The position numbers and the translations under genes are program-made. A stretch of 64,000 bases of DNA, from positions 248,001 to 312,000 of the forward strand of contig NZ_JAFEMW010000006.1 in assembly GCF_016892625.1 (NCBI RefSeq), written 5' to 3'. This stretch comes from Brevibacterium sp. RIT 803. GTDB lineage: Bacteria; Actinomycetota; Actinomycetes; Actinomycetales; Brevibacteriaceae. This document shows, in pieces, positions 45,889 through 54,034 of this stretch; the first letter of the stretch is position 1, and each line of letters opens with the position of its first letter. The notes under the pieces are model-generated. The model was not told the DNA's origin, ran no database searches, and was given only the letters and a program-made list of their open reading frames with translations.

Positions 45889-46850
45889 CGTACGTAGCCC
45901 GCCGCCTTGTCGACCGTATGCGGGAACGTCTCACCTGCCGCGTACTTCTCGAACAGGTCGACGAACTGGTCGGCCAGGCGTGTACGCCATCCATCTGTGT
46001 CCCCACTCATGTGCGGGGTGACGATGACGTTATCGGCCTGCCATAATGGGTGGCCGGCCGGCAGCGGCTCTTCGTCGAAGACGTCGAGCCCTGCACCGGA
46101 GATCTGGCCCGATTCGAGCGCGTGGACGAGGTCGGAGGTGACAACAGCTTCACCACGACCGACGTTGATGAAGTAGGCGCTTGGGTCCATGGCGTTAAAC
46201 ACCTCGGCGTCGAAGAGGTTCTTCGTTCTGTCCGTCAGCGGTGCGATGTTGATGACCCAGTCGACGCCGGACAGGTGAGAACTCAGCTGAGAAGAGTCGA
46301 TGACGCTCCCGAAGTCAGCGTCTCCGGTCCGTGCGTGGCTGCCGGCACCAGTGACATTGATGTCGAGGGCGCTGAGGACCTTGGCGATCTCCCGGCCGAT
46401 CGAACCTGTGCCGACGATCAGTGCCTGGGATCCGGCCAGATTCTGAGTCGATCGACGGTTCCAGACGGATTCCCGTTGGTCCTCAAGCGATCGCAGCGAG
46501 TTCTTCGCATGGATCAAGATGTAGTTGAGCACGAATTCCGCGATCGGACGGTCGAAGATGCCGCGTGCATTCGTGACCACGACCTCCGAAGCCGAGAGTT
46601 CGTCGAACAGCAGTGAGTCCACCCCCGCCGCGGCCGCGTGGATCCACTTCAGGCTGTCAGCGTGCCCGAATTCGCTGCGCAGCGCCTTCGAGAAGAAGTC
46701 CCAGAGAAGGAGGACATCGGTGCCGGGGAGAGAGGAGCCCAACTCGTGGGCCTCGACGATCCGCAGCTCGACGTCCTCCTTCCGACCGAGGTCAGTGAGC
46801 TGATCCGGAACTTCCGTCCCGGGGGCGTTGAGTATGGTCAGTACCGTCAT
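45885..46850 (-). CDS. D-2-hydroxyacid dehydrogenase (NAD-binding)
   Basis: A 321-residue enzyme of the D-isomer-specific 2-hydroxyacid dehydrogenase family: Rossmann LIVGTGSIGREIAKVLSAL, NIAPLTDRTKNLFD, FINVGRGEAVV and active-site region GAGLDVFDEEPLPAGHPLW with HMSGDTDGW. It lacks the phosphoglycerate-dehydrogenase regulatory domain; reductase activity on glyoxylate or hydroxypyruvate is a guess. The ATG has AAGGAG seven bases upstream, supporting this start although it overlaps the transporter by 59 bp. Confidence 0.88.
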   Translation of the reverse strand: MTVLTILNAPGTEVPDQLTDLGRKEDVELRIVEAHELGSSLPGTDVLLLWDFFSKALRSEFGHADSLKWIHAAAAGVDSLLFDELSASEVVVTNARGIFDRPIAEFVLNYILIHAKNSLRSLEDQRESVWNRRSTQNLAGSQALIVGTGSIGREIAKVLSALDINVTGAGSHARTGDADFGSVIDSSQLSSHLSGVDWVINIAPLTDRTKNLFDAEVFNAMDPSAYFINVGRGEAVVTSDLVHALESGQISGAGLDVFDEEPLPAGHPLWQADNVIVTPHMSGDTDGWRTRLADQFVDLFEKYAAGETFPHTVDKAAGYVR

Positions 46851-48573
46851 GAGTCGACTCCTTCAGCCTAGCCTTCTCAGCCAGACTATCGGATGAGTCG
46901 GTGTGACTCTGAGAGCCGTCGGTCAGATTGTCAGATGAGTCTGCGCCGACACGTACGAGTTCACGTTTCGCAGGGTCAGCCTTCAAGGTCTGCGCCAGCG
47001 GTGTGTTGGGCAGGAAGCACAGGAAGACGAATCCGAGGACTGCCAGTGGGGCAACCCACAGGAACAGCGGCACCAAGGCGTCGTTGTACGACGTGATGAT
47101 GAGAGTGTGCAGCGGCTCAGGCATGTCGGCGACGATCTGGGGTGTGAGTCCTGTCGAGGACACCTTGGGCAGCGGCTGCGACGGATTGGCCTTCGCCAGC
47201 TCACCCATGCCGTCCTTGATGTTGTCCAGGAGGCGCTGTGTGAAGACCGAACCGATGAAGGCCATGCCCAAGGTCGCTCCGACCTGGCGGAAGTAGTTGT
47301 TCGATGCTGTCGCAGTGCCGACCATGGCAACGGGGAATGCGTTCTGGACGACGAGCACAAGGGTCTGCATGCTCAGTCCCAGTCCGAGTCCCAGCAGAGC
47401 CAAGCAGCCCATGGTCTCCCAAGCGGCACTGTCTGCCTTGAGCTGCGAGAGCAGCACAAGAGAGGCAGCCATGATCAGAATGCCCATAAGAGGGTACTTC
47501 TTGTACTTGCCCGTGCGGGAGACGACGAAGCCGATGAGGGTCGAGGAGATGAGCATCGTGCCCATCATAGGAACCATCATCAGGCCCGCCACTGTGGCAT
47601 CGATGCCGTGGACCATCTGCAGGTAGGTGGGCATGTAGGAGAGAACGCCGAACATCCCGACGCCGATGAACAGGCCTGCGACGGTGCACAGCAGGAAATC
47701 GCGGTTCTTGAACAGGTACATCGGGATGACCGGCTCACTGACCTTGAGCTCGACGAGGATGAATCCGACGATTGCGAGGACTCCGACGATGATGAGGCCG
47801 TTGATCTGCCACGATCCCCATTCGTAGTCGTGTCCGCCCCAGGCGGAGACGAGGACGATGCAGGAAGTGACGATCGAGATCAAGGCCATGCCCATGACGT
47901 CGATCTTCGGACGCGGACCGGGAGCGCGCTTGGGCACCTTGAGGAAGAAGGCGGCAGCGAAGAGAGCGATGATGCCCAGCGGGAAGTTGATGGCGAAGGC
48001 CCAGCGCCAGCCGGGACCTTCCGTCAGCCAACCACCGATGAGTGGGCCGGCGACTGAGGACACAGCGAAGGCCGAACCCATGATGCCCATGTACTTGCCG
48101 CGTTCACGGGCTGGGACCACAGAGGCGATGATGGACTGAGACAGGATCATCATGCCGCCGCCGCCGATGCCCTGGAGCACTCGACCGAAGATGAGCATCG
48201 ACATGTCGTTTGCGATGAGCGCGAAGACCGAGCCGAGCAGGAAGCAGCAGATCGCGAACATGAAGAGCGGCTTGCGGCCGAAGAGGTCGCCGACCTTACC
48301 GTAGATGGGCATCATGATCGTCGAGGCGAGCATGAACGCTGTGGACACCCACAGCATCTGGTCAACACCGTCGAGTTCACCGACGATCGTCGGCAGGGCG
48401 GTCGCCAACACCGTCTGGTTGAGGGAGAACATGAACATGGCGATCATCAGTCCCACGAAGAGCAGGATGATCGCAGATGTCTTCATCTGCTCGGGTTCGC
48501 TGCGGTCTTCCGGGGTCTTGGGCATCTCGCCGATCCTCAGTCCTTGATTACTTCTCATTTCAGCCTTTGTCAT
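46792..48573 (-). CDS. DHA2/EmrB-QacA family MFS drug transporter
   Basis: A 593-residue 14-helix efflux protein: motif C-type GPLIGGWLTEGPGWRWAFAINFPLGI, motif A-like GKVGDLFGRKPLFM, and the opening LNQTVLATALPTIVGELDG. DHA2 pumps export lipophilic drugs by proton antiport. The C-terminal 55 residues are Ser/Asp-rich and extend over the start of the dehydrogenase. It overlaps the TetR stop by ATGA, so it is probably the main TetR target. Confidence 0.93.
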   Translation of the reverse strand: MTKAEMRSNQGLRIGEMPKTPEDRSEPEQMKTSAIILLFVGLMIAMFMFSLNQTVLATALPTIVGELDGVDQMLWVSTAFMLASTIMMPIYGKVGDLFGRKPLFMFAICCFLLGSVFALIANDMSMLIFGRVLQGIGGGGMMILSQSIIASVVPARERGKYMGIMGSAFAVSSVAGPLIGGWLTEGPGWRWAFAINFPLGIIALFAAAFFLKVPKRAPGPRPKIDVMGMALISIVTSCIVLVSAWGGHDYEWGSWQINGLIIVGVLAIVGFILVELKVSEPVIPMYLFKNRDFLLCTVAGLFIGVGMFGVLSYMPTYLQMVHGIDATVAGLMMVPMMGTMLISSTLIGFVVSRTGKYKKYPLMGILIMAASLVLLSQLKADSAAWETMGCLALLGLGLGLSMQTLVLVVQNAFPVAMVGTATASNNYFRQVGATLGMAFIGSVFTQRLLDNIKDGMGELAKANPSQPLPKVSSTGLTPQIVADMPEPLHTLIITSYNDALVPLFLWVAPLAVLGFVFLCFLPNTPLAQTLKADPAKRELVRVGADSSDNLTDGSQSHTDSSDSLAEKARLKESTHDGTDHTQRPRDGSSGSAH

Positions 48574-49214
48574 AGTCGGTCCAGAACCTTGAGGAAGAGT
48601 CCCAATGATTCTTCGAAGAGTGGTTGCGTGCCGGACTTCTCGTCAATGCGCTCGGGTGAGCGCTTGAGCGTCTGGCCAGCGTGATTCAGAGGTACCCTGC
48701 ACAGTTGGGTGAGCATCCTGGCGCTGCGCCAGGCCGATTCTTCGGTGGAGAACTCCTGCCCCAGGAAGCGCAGACGCGCCAAGACGTGTTCGGCCACGAG
48801 CTCTTCAAGAGCCTCGGCCCGATCGAAGCGCTTGCTGACCAGCTCCGGATAGCGGGCGAACAGTTTCCGGCGTCGGGCCGGCAGGCTGGGATCCATCGAA
48901 CCCATGAGCAGCACTTCGCGGACGAAACGGGCAGTGTCCTCGGCGAGATCTTCCACCCCTGAATCAGAGTGGACGTAGTCATCAACCAACTTGGCGTCGA
49001 TATTGGACTCGTCGAGTCCGACGATGGCGTCTTCCTTCGTCGCGTAGTAGTTGAAGAAGGTTCGTGTGGACACGCCGACGTCGGCGGCGATGTTCGCCAC
49101 CGTCGCGCATTCGAGTCCCTCATCGAGTACCCGAGTAATCGCCGCGTCATGCAGAGCATGACGCGTCTGACGCGCCTTTTTGGCACGGAGGGATTCGGGT
49201 TCGGATTCACGCAT
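48570..49214 (-). CDS. TetR family transcriptional regulator
   Basis: A 214-residue repressor with N-terminal helix-turn-helix (ATVANIAADVGVSTRTFFNYYATKEDAIVGL). Ligand-binding domain is TetR-like; ligand unknown. An ATG seven codons farther upstream (MRCKNCL) overlaps the operator, so MRESEPES is preferred. It heads the operon TetR - MFS - dehydrogenase - membrane protein, joined by overlapping stop/start pairs, and probably represses itself. Confidence 0.9.
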   Translation of the reverse strand: MRESEPESLRAKKARQTRHALHDAAITRVLDEGLECATVANIAADVGVSTRTFFNYYATKEDAIVGLDESNIDAKLVDDYVHSDSGVEDLAEDTARFVREVLLMGSMDPSLPARRRKLFARYPELVSKRFDRAEALEELVAEHVLARLRFLGQEFSTEESAWRSARMLTQLCRVPLNHAGQTLKRSPERIDEKSGTQPLFEESLGLFLKVLDRL

Positions 49215-49224
49215 GAGACAATTT

Positions 49225-49239
49225 TTGCATCTCATGCAA
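49225..49239. promoter_or_regulatory. Operator and promoter for the TetR operon
   Basis: Inverted repeat TTGCAT-CTC-ATGCAA just upstream of the TetR start, next to TAAAGT (minus strand) which could be the -10. A second TGCAA-AA-TTGCA palindrome lies at about 49251-49264. The region is AT-rich compared with its surroundings. Confidence 0.6.
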
Positions 49240-49304
49240 CTTTACACCAACTGCAAAATTGCAATTGTGCACTATTTCACGTTCTCAGGTGAGAACAGCC
49301 GCCT

Positions 49305-51473
49305 TCACATCAGAGTCTTCAACCGCGCCCTGTGCTGTTCGAGAACCTGCAGCTGCCCCAGTAGCGTCGTCTGCGCATCCGTGTCAGTGGTGTCCTGGCG
49401 CTGCAGTCGTGAGTGCAGCTCCTTGGCAATCCGTTCGAGGTCGTAGTCGAAGAGCCGAGCCACGATGCCTCTGGCGAATCCCTCCGCGCTGACCCCGTCT
49501 GCCACCGGCAAGGGAGACACGAGCAGCTGCATGACATAGGGCCTGAGGTCCTCGTCACTGGCTGCGAGGACGGCTTCCGCCCAACGCGCGGCGTCGGCGG
49601 ATCCGGCTGAGTTCACACCCCCGGCTGACTTCAGTCCTCCGGCAGCCTTGATCGCAGACTGGATCCGTCGATATCCCGGGTGCTCGAAGGCTCGGGCAGA
49701 CAGTGAGTCGAAGAGCTTGGCATTGACGAACTCGGGATGCTGCAGCGCCACCATCAGTGCCCCCTTCTCCGTCTTCAGGCGAGCGGGGCTGATCGGGGCC
49801 GACAGGTTCGACACGTCTGGGCGCTCATCGTAGACGTATTCGATGGCGGTGTCGTCCTTGCCGGCGACTCCCCCGGCGGAGCCGGGCGCTGGTTGTCCTG
49901 GCGTCTGCGCTCCGGGCGCCTGCAGCCCTGGCCGGGCCTGCGCCGGAGCCGATTGATTCTGCTTCCACGCGGCAGACTGACCCTGCGATCCGTTCATCTG
50001 CGGCTGCTGTGCGCCGGAGAGAACCCGTTGGGCTCCGGGTGGAGTCTGATCCGGTCCGGGCGGTGCCTGGGCTGGCCCGGGAGGGGTCTCCGGCAGGGCC
50101 TGAGGTGATCCGCCCTGAGTCTGACGAGACTGATGAGGCTGCGATTTACTCGGCCTCTTTCGGGCATCTCTGACCGCGGATTCCACCTCGTCGATGTCGA
50201 CGCCGATTCGGCCGGCGACAAAGCGATAGTAGTGGCTGAGGCTGTTGCGATCACGAATGTCCGTCAGGACCTCGGCACTGGCCTTGACTGCAGCGATCCT
50301 GCCCTCGACCGAGTCGAGGTCGTAGCGAGAGATTGCTGTGGTGATGACGAACTCGAAGAGCGGTTTGCGACCGTCGATGAGTTCGCGCAGCGCGCCGTCG
50401 CCCTTCTGCATCCGCAGGTCGCAGGGGTCAAGCCCGTCGGGTTCGACTGCAACGAAGGTCTGGGCGGTGAACTCACTCTCGAATTCGAAGGCCCGCAGTG
50501 CTGCTTTCTGTCCGGCTGCGTCTCCGTCGAAGGTGAAGATCACCTGTCCCGTCGGGTCGTCGCCGAGCAGTCGACGCACGATCTTCACATGCTCGGGCCC
50601 GAAGGCCGTTCCACATGTGGCCACCGCCTGCGTGACTCCAGCCAGGTGTGCAGCCATGACATCTGTATATCCCTCGACGATGACCACGCGCTTGGTCTTC
50701 GCGATGTCCTTCTTGGCCAGATCCAGACCGTAGAGCACCTGGTTCTTGTGATAGAGAGCAGTTTCCGGAGTATTCAGATACTTCGGCCCCTGGTCGTCGT
50801 CGAACAGGCGCCTGGCGCCGAAGCCGATGGTCCGAGAGGTCATGTCCTTGATGGGCCAGACGACCCTGCCTCGGAAACGGTCGTAGATACCGCGGCCACC
50901 CTCACTGGCCAAGCCTCCGGCAAGAATCTCCTCCTCGCTGAAACCGGCTCGCTTGAGCTGGCTGGTCAGCGAATCCCAGGACTTGGGTGCGAAGCCGAGA
51001 CCGAATTCACGGCTCGAGCTGCTGGGGAAGCCTCGGCCCTCGAGGAACTCCCGACCGATCTGTCCCTGCTCGCCTTCCAACGACTGAGTGAAGAAGCGCT
51101 GAGCGACCTCGTGCATCTCCAGCAGCCGTTGTCGCCGACTGGCCTGCTCGCGGTCGGGACCCTTGCCATCTTCATAACGCAGATGCATCCCGATCTTGCC
51201 GGCCAGAGATTCGACGGCTTCGACGAAGCTGAGCTGTTCGATCTTCTGCAGGAAAGCGAAGACATCGCCTGACTCACCGCAGCCGAAGCAGTGATACATC
51301 CCGACCTGAGGACGAACGGTGAACGACGGGGTCTTCTCATCGTGGAAGGGGCAGAGGCCCTTGAGCGAGCCGATTCCCGCGGTCTTGAGCGTGACGAACT
51401 CACCCACCACCTCGTCGATGCGGGTTCGACTTCGAAGCTCGTCGATGTCCTCGCGTCTGATCAGTCCGGCCAT
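49305..51473 (-). CDS. dnaG: DNA primase
   Basis: A 722-residue primase making RNA primers at the fork. CHC2 zinc-binding residues Cys41, His44, Cys62 and Cys65 are present, followed by the RNA polymerase domain and Toprim motif VIVEGYTDVMAAH. A roughly 100-residue Pro/Gln/Gly-rich linker (about 445-540) precedes the C-terminal DnaB-interacting domain. That linker makes it longer than E. coli DnaG (581). It starts with ATG three bases after the dgt stop and is the last of dusB-dgt-dnaG. Confidence 0.97.
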   Translation of the reverse strand: MAGLIRREDIDELRSRTRIDEVVGEFVTLKTAGIGSLKGLCPFHDEKTPSFTVRPQVGMYHCFGCGESGDVFAFLQKIEQLSFVEAVESLAGKIGMHLRYEDGKGPDREQASRRQRLLEMHEVAQRFFTQSLEGEQGQIGREFLEGRGFPSSSSREFGLGFAPKSWDSLTSQLKRAGFSEEEILAGGLASEGGRGIYDRFRGRVVWPIKDMTSRTIGFGARRLFDDDQGPKYLNTPETALYHKNQVLYGLDLAKKDIAKTKRVVIVEGYTDVMAAHLAGVTQAVATCGTAFGPEHVKIVRRLLGDDPTGQVIFTFDGDAAGQKAALRAFEFESEFTAQTFVAVEPDGLDPCDLRMQKGDGALRELIDGRKPLFEFVITTAISRYDLDSVEGRIAAVKASAEVLTDIRDRNSLSHYYRFVAGRIGVDIDEVESAVRDARKRPSKSQPHQSRQTQGGSPQALPETPPGPAQAPPGPDQTPPGAQRVLSGAQQPQMNGSQGQSAAWKQNQSAPAQARPGLQAPGAQTPGQPAPGSAGGVAGKDDTAIEYVYDERPDVSNLSAPISPARLKTEKGALMVALQHPEFVNAKLFDSLSARAFEHPGYRRIQSAIKAAGGLKSAGGVNSAGSADAARWAEAVLAASDEDLRPYVMQLLVSPLPVADGVSAEGFARGIVARLFDYDLERIAKELHSRLQRQDTTDTDAQTTLLGQLQVLEQHRARLKTLM

Positions 51474-51476
51474 GGT

Positions 51477-52784
51477 CTAGAGACGATCCTCCGCCCCTGC
51501 TTTGAGCTGGTGGTACAGCGCCCAGGCGGAATGATCGGTCAGCGATGCGATCTGGTCGACGACGACGCGCAGCCTGGCAGCATCGTCGGCGGCCTCGAAG
51601 TAGTCGGTCCTGAACATCGGCTCGAGATTGGTCGGCGACTCGGAGTACCACTGGGACAGCTCGGTGATGACGGCGGACTGGATGTCATGGAGACGCAGAC
51701 GATCCTCGGCGACCATCACCGTCAGCGTCGCCATTCCCTTGAGAACGGCGATCTCGACAGCCGTAGGTTCGGGAACCACAAGAGCGGCTGCGTAACGGGA
51801 CAAGGGCTCCCATCCGAATTCCTCACGGGTAGCGGCCTCCGCTGCACCGACGAACCGTCCGATGAGCTGACTCGTCATGTGTTTGAGCGCTGCTTGGGCC
51901 CGCCTGGACCCGTCATAGGTCTCCGACGGCCAGTATGCGGCGGCCTGCAGCCTCGACAGAGCTTTGTCCATCTCCTCATCGCTCGTGGTCGGCAGATACC
52001 ACTTCCGGGTGATGTCGAAGAGCTCTCCGCGGCGGTCCGCGGCAGAGAAATCTCCCAGGTGAAGATGGCCGCCGGCGATCGCGTCTTCGACGTCGTGGAC
52101 GGAGTAGGAGATGTCATCGGCGAGGTCCATCACCTGGGCTTCGATGCATCGTTTCCCGTTCTCGATGCCGTCGCGATAGAAGTCGAAGACTCCCCTGTCG
52201 TCGTCGTAGACGCCGAACTTCCTGACACCGGAGTCACGCCGACCGACGGACGCCTCGCTCCGCGACCACGGGTATTTGGTCAGCGCGTCGAGGCTCGCCC
52301 TTGTCAGATTGAGCCCGGCCGGGCGACCGTCATCGGCAATCACCTTCGGTTCGATCCTGGTGACCAGACGCAGCGTCTGCGCGTTGCCCTCGAATCCGCC
52401 GATGTCGATGCACAGTGCGTCGAGAATGGTCTCACCGTGGTGACCGAAGGGTGGGTGGCCGAGGTCATGGCTGAGGCAGGCGGTGTCGACGATATCGGGG
52501 TCGCAGCCGAGGTAGCGGGCGAGTTCGCGCCCGACCTGGGCGACTTCGAGGGAATGCGTGAGCCGAGTACGGACGAAATCGTCGGTGCCTGGTTCGACGA
52601 CCTGAGTCTTGGCGCCGAGGCGGCGCAGGCCCGCGGAATGCAGAACCCGTGCCCGGTCACGCTGAAAGGCCGAGCGGCGTGGATTCTTCGCCGGTTCGCT
52701 CACCCATCGTTCCTCGTCCCACGGCGTGTAGGTCGCCACGGTCCCCGAGCGCACCGATGTGCGTGGGTGAGATTCGAATGGCAT
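51477..52784 (-). CDS. dgt: Deoxyguanosinetriphosphate triphosphohydrolase
   Basis: A 435-residue HD-domain enzyme hydrolysing dGTP to deoxyguanosine and triphosphate. HD ligands appear in RTRLTHSLEVAQVGREL and CLSHDLGHPPFGHHGE, with a later DLADDISYSVHDVEDAI. GGAGG lies 6 bases before the chosen ATG (MPFESHPR); an ATG two codons earlier overlaps the dusB stop but sits on the RBS itself. In the operon dusB-dgt-dnaG. Confidence 0.95.
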   Translation of the reverse strand: MPFESHPRTSVRSGTVATYTPWDEERWVSEPAKNPRRSAFQRDRARVLHSAGLRRLGAKTQVVEPGTDDFVRTRLTHSLEVAQVGRELARYLGCDPDIVDTACLSHDLGHPPFGHHGETILDALCIDIGGFEGNAQTLRLVTRIEPKVIADDGRPAGLNLTRASLDALTKYPWSRSEASVGRRDSGVRKFGVYDDDRGVFDFYRDGIENGKRCIEAQVMDLADDISYSVHDVEDAIAGGHLHLGDFSAADRRGELFDITRKWYLPTTSDEEMDKALSRLQAAAYWPSETYDGSRRAQAALKHMTSQLIGRFVGAAEAATREEFGWEPLSRYAAALVVPEPTAVEIAVLKGMATLTVMVAEDRLRLHDIQSAVITELSQWYSESPTNLEPMFRTDYFEAADDAARLRVVVDQIASLTDHSAWALYHQLKAGAEDRL

Positions 52785-52786
52785 TG

Positions 52787-53977
52787 TCATCCTCCCGAGA
52801 TGTCGAGTTCCGCCTCGGAGAGCAGAGACTTCCCGCTGACATCGAAGATGCGGGAGTCGAGCCACCCTTCGGGCAGATGCGGCTTCTTCGGGCGGGTGGT
52901 CCGCCCCCGGGAGCCTTCCGCATCCGTACCAGGATACGGTGCGTTCTGATCGAGCTGAGCCAGAAGCCCCTCGAGCTCTTCGAGTGAAGAGACCATCGCC
53001 AGCTGACGACGCAGATCTCCGCCGACAGGATAGCCCTTGAAATACCAGGCGATGTGTTTGCGCAGGTCACGAACTCCGTAGAATTCGTCCTCGTAGTATT
53101 CGGCGAGGTATTCACCGTGCTTGTAGACGGCGCGGGCAACCTCTGCGAGGCCGGGTCGGAAGCGCTCGTCGCTGCCGCTGAGCGCATTGGCGAGGTCACC
53201 GAACAGCCAGGGCCGCCCCTGGCATCCACGGCCGATGACGACTCCGTCGCATCCCGTGCGGCGCATCATCTCAAGTGCATCCTCTGCCGCGAAGATGTCA
53301 CCGTTGCCCAGAACCGGAACGGTGTCGCCGAGGTGGTCCTTGAGTCGGGCGATGGCGTCCCAGTCAGCCTGGCCGGAATACAGATCCGCCGCGGATCGAC
53401 CGTGGAGGGCAATCGCTGCCACACCCGCATTGCGGGCCGTCTCGCCGGCGTCGAGGAAGGTCTGATGGTCCTTGTCGATGCCTTTGCGCATCTTCACCGT
53501 CAGAGGGATTCCGCCGCGGTCAGCCTCGGTCACGGCCGTGGTGACGATGGCCTTGAACAGGTCCTTCTTCCATGGCAGGGCCGAGCCGCCGCCCTTCCTG
53601 GTGACCTTGGGCACGGGGCAGCCGAAGTTGAGATCGATGTGGTCGGCGCGGTCTTCGTCCACGAGCATCCGCACAGCCTGCCCGATCGTCTCCGGGTCGA
53701 CACCGTAGAGCTGCACCGAGCGCGGGGTCTCATACGGCTCATGGTGGATGATCCGCATGCTCTTGGGGCTGCGTTCGACAAGCGCCCTGGACGTCACCAT
53801 CTCAGTCACATAGAGACCGGCTCCGTACTCGCGGCACAGGCGGCGGAAGGCGGTGTTGGTGATTCCCGCCATCGGTGCCAGCACCACCGGCGAGGACAGC
53901 TCGATGGGGCCGATGCGCAGTGGCTCGGCAGTGGTCGGGGATGCGGATTCTGGGGCAGGGCTGATGACACTCACCAT
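52787..53977 (-). CDS. dusB: tRNA-dihydrouridine synthase DusB
   Basis: A 396-residue FMN enzyme reducing uridine in tRNA. Motifs: APMAGITNTAFRRL, DLNFGCPVPKVTRKGGGSAL (catalytic Cys) and GDIFAAEDALEMM with GVVIGRGCQGRPWLF. The first codon is ATG; GATAAT just upstream may be a -10 placing a leaderless start at the next codon, GTG. Confidence 0.95.
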   Translation of the reverse strand: MVSVISPAPESASPTTAEPLRIGPIELSSPVVLAPMAGITNTAFRRLCREYGAGLYVTEMVTSRALVERSPKSMRIIHHEPYETPRSVQLYGVDPETIGQAVRMLVDEDRADHIDLNFGCPVPKVTRKGGGSALPWKKDLFKAIVTTAVTEADRGGIPLTVKMRKGIDKDHQTFLDAGETARNAGVAAIALHGRSAADLYSGQADWDAIARLKDHLGDTVPVLGNGDIFAAEDALEMMRRTGCDGVVIGRGCQGRPWLFGDLANALSGSDERFRPGLAEVARAVYKHGEYLAEYYEDEFYGVRDLRKHIAWYFKGYPVGGDLRRQLAMVSSLEELEGLLAQLDQNAPYPGTDAEGSRGRTTRPKKPHLPEGWLDSRIFDVSGKSLLSEAELDISGG

Positions 53978-54034
53978 GCCATTATCCCCGAGCCGTCAAA
54001 TGAGGGAACACCTGCACAAGCAGATCCTGCCGAC

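Noticed and set aside
51291..52949. 552-codon plus-strand frame opposite dnaG and dgt
   Set aside because: Shadow of two conserved genes with full catalytic motifs on the other strand.
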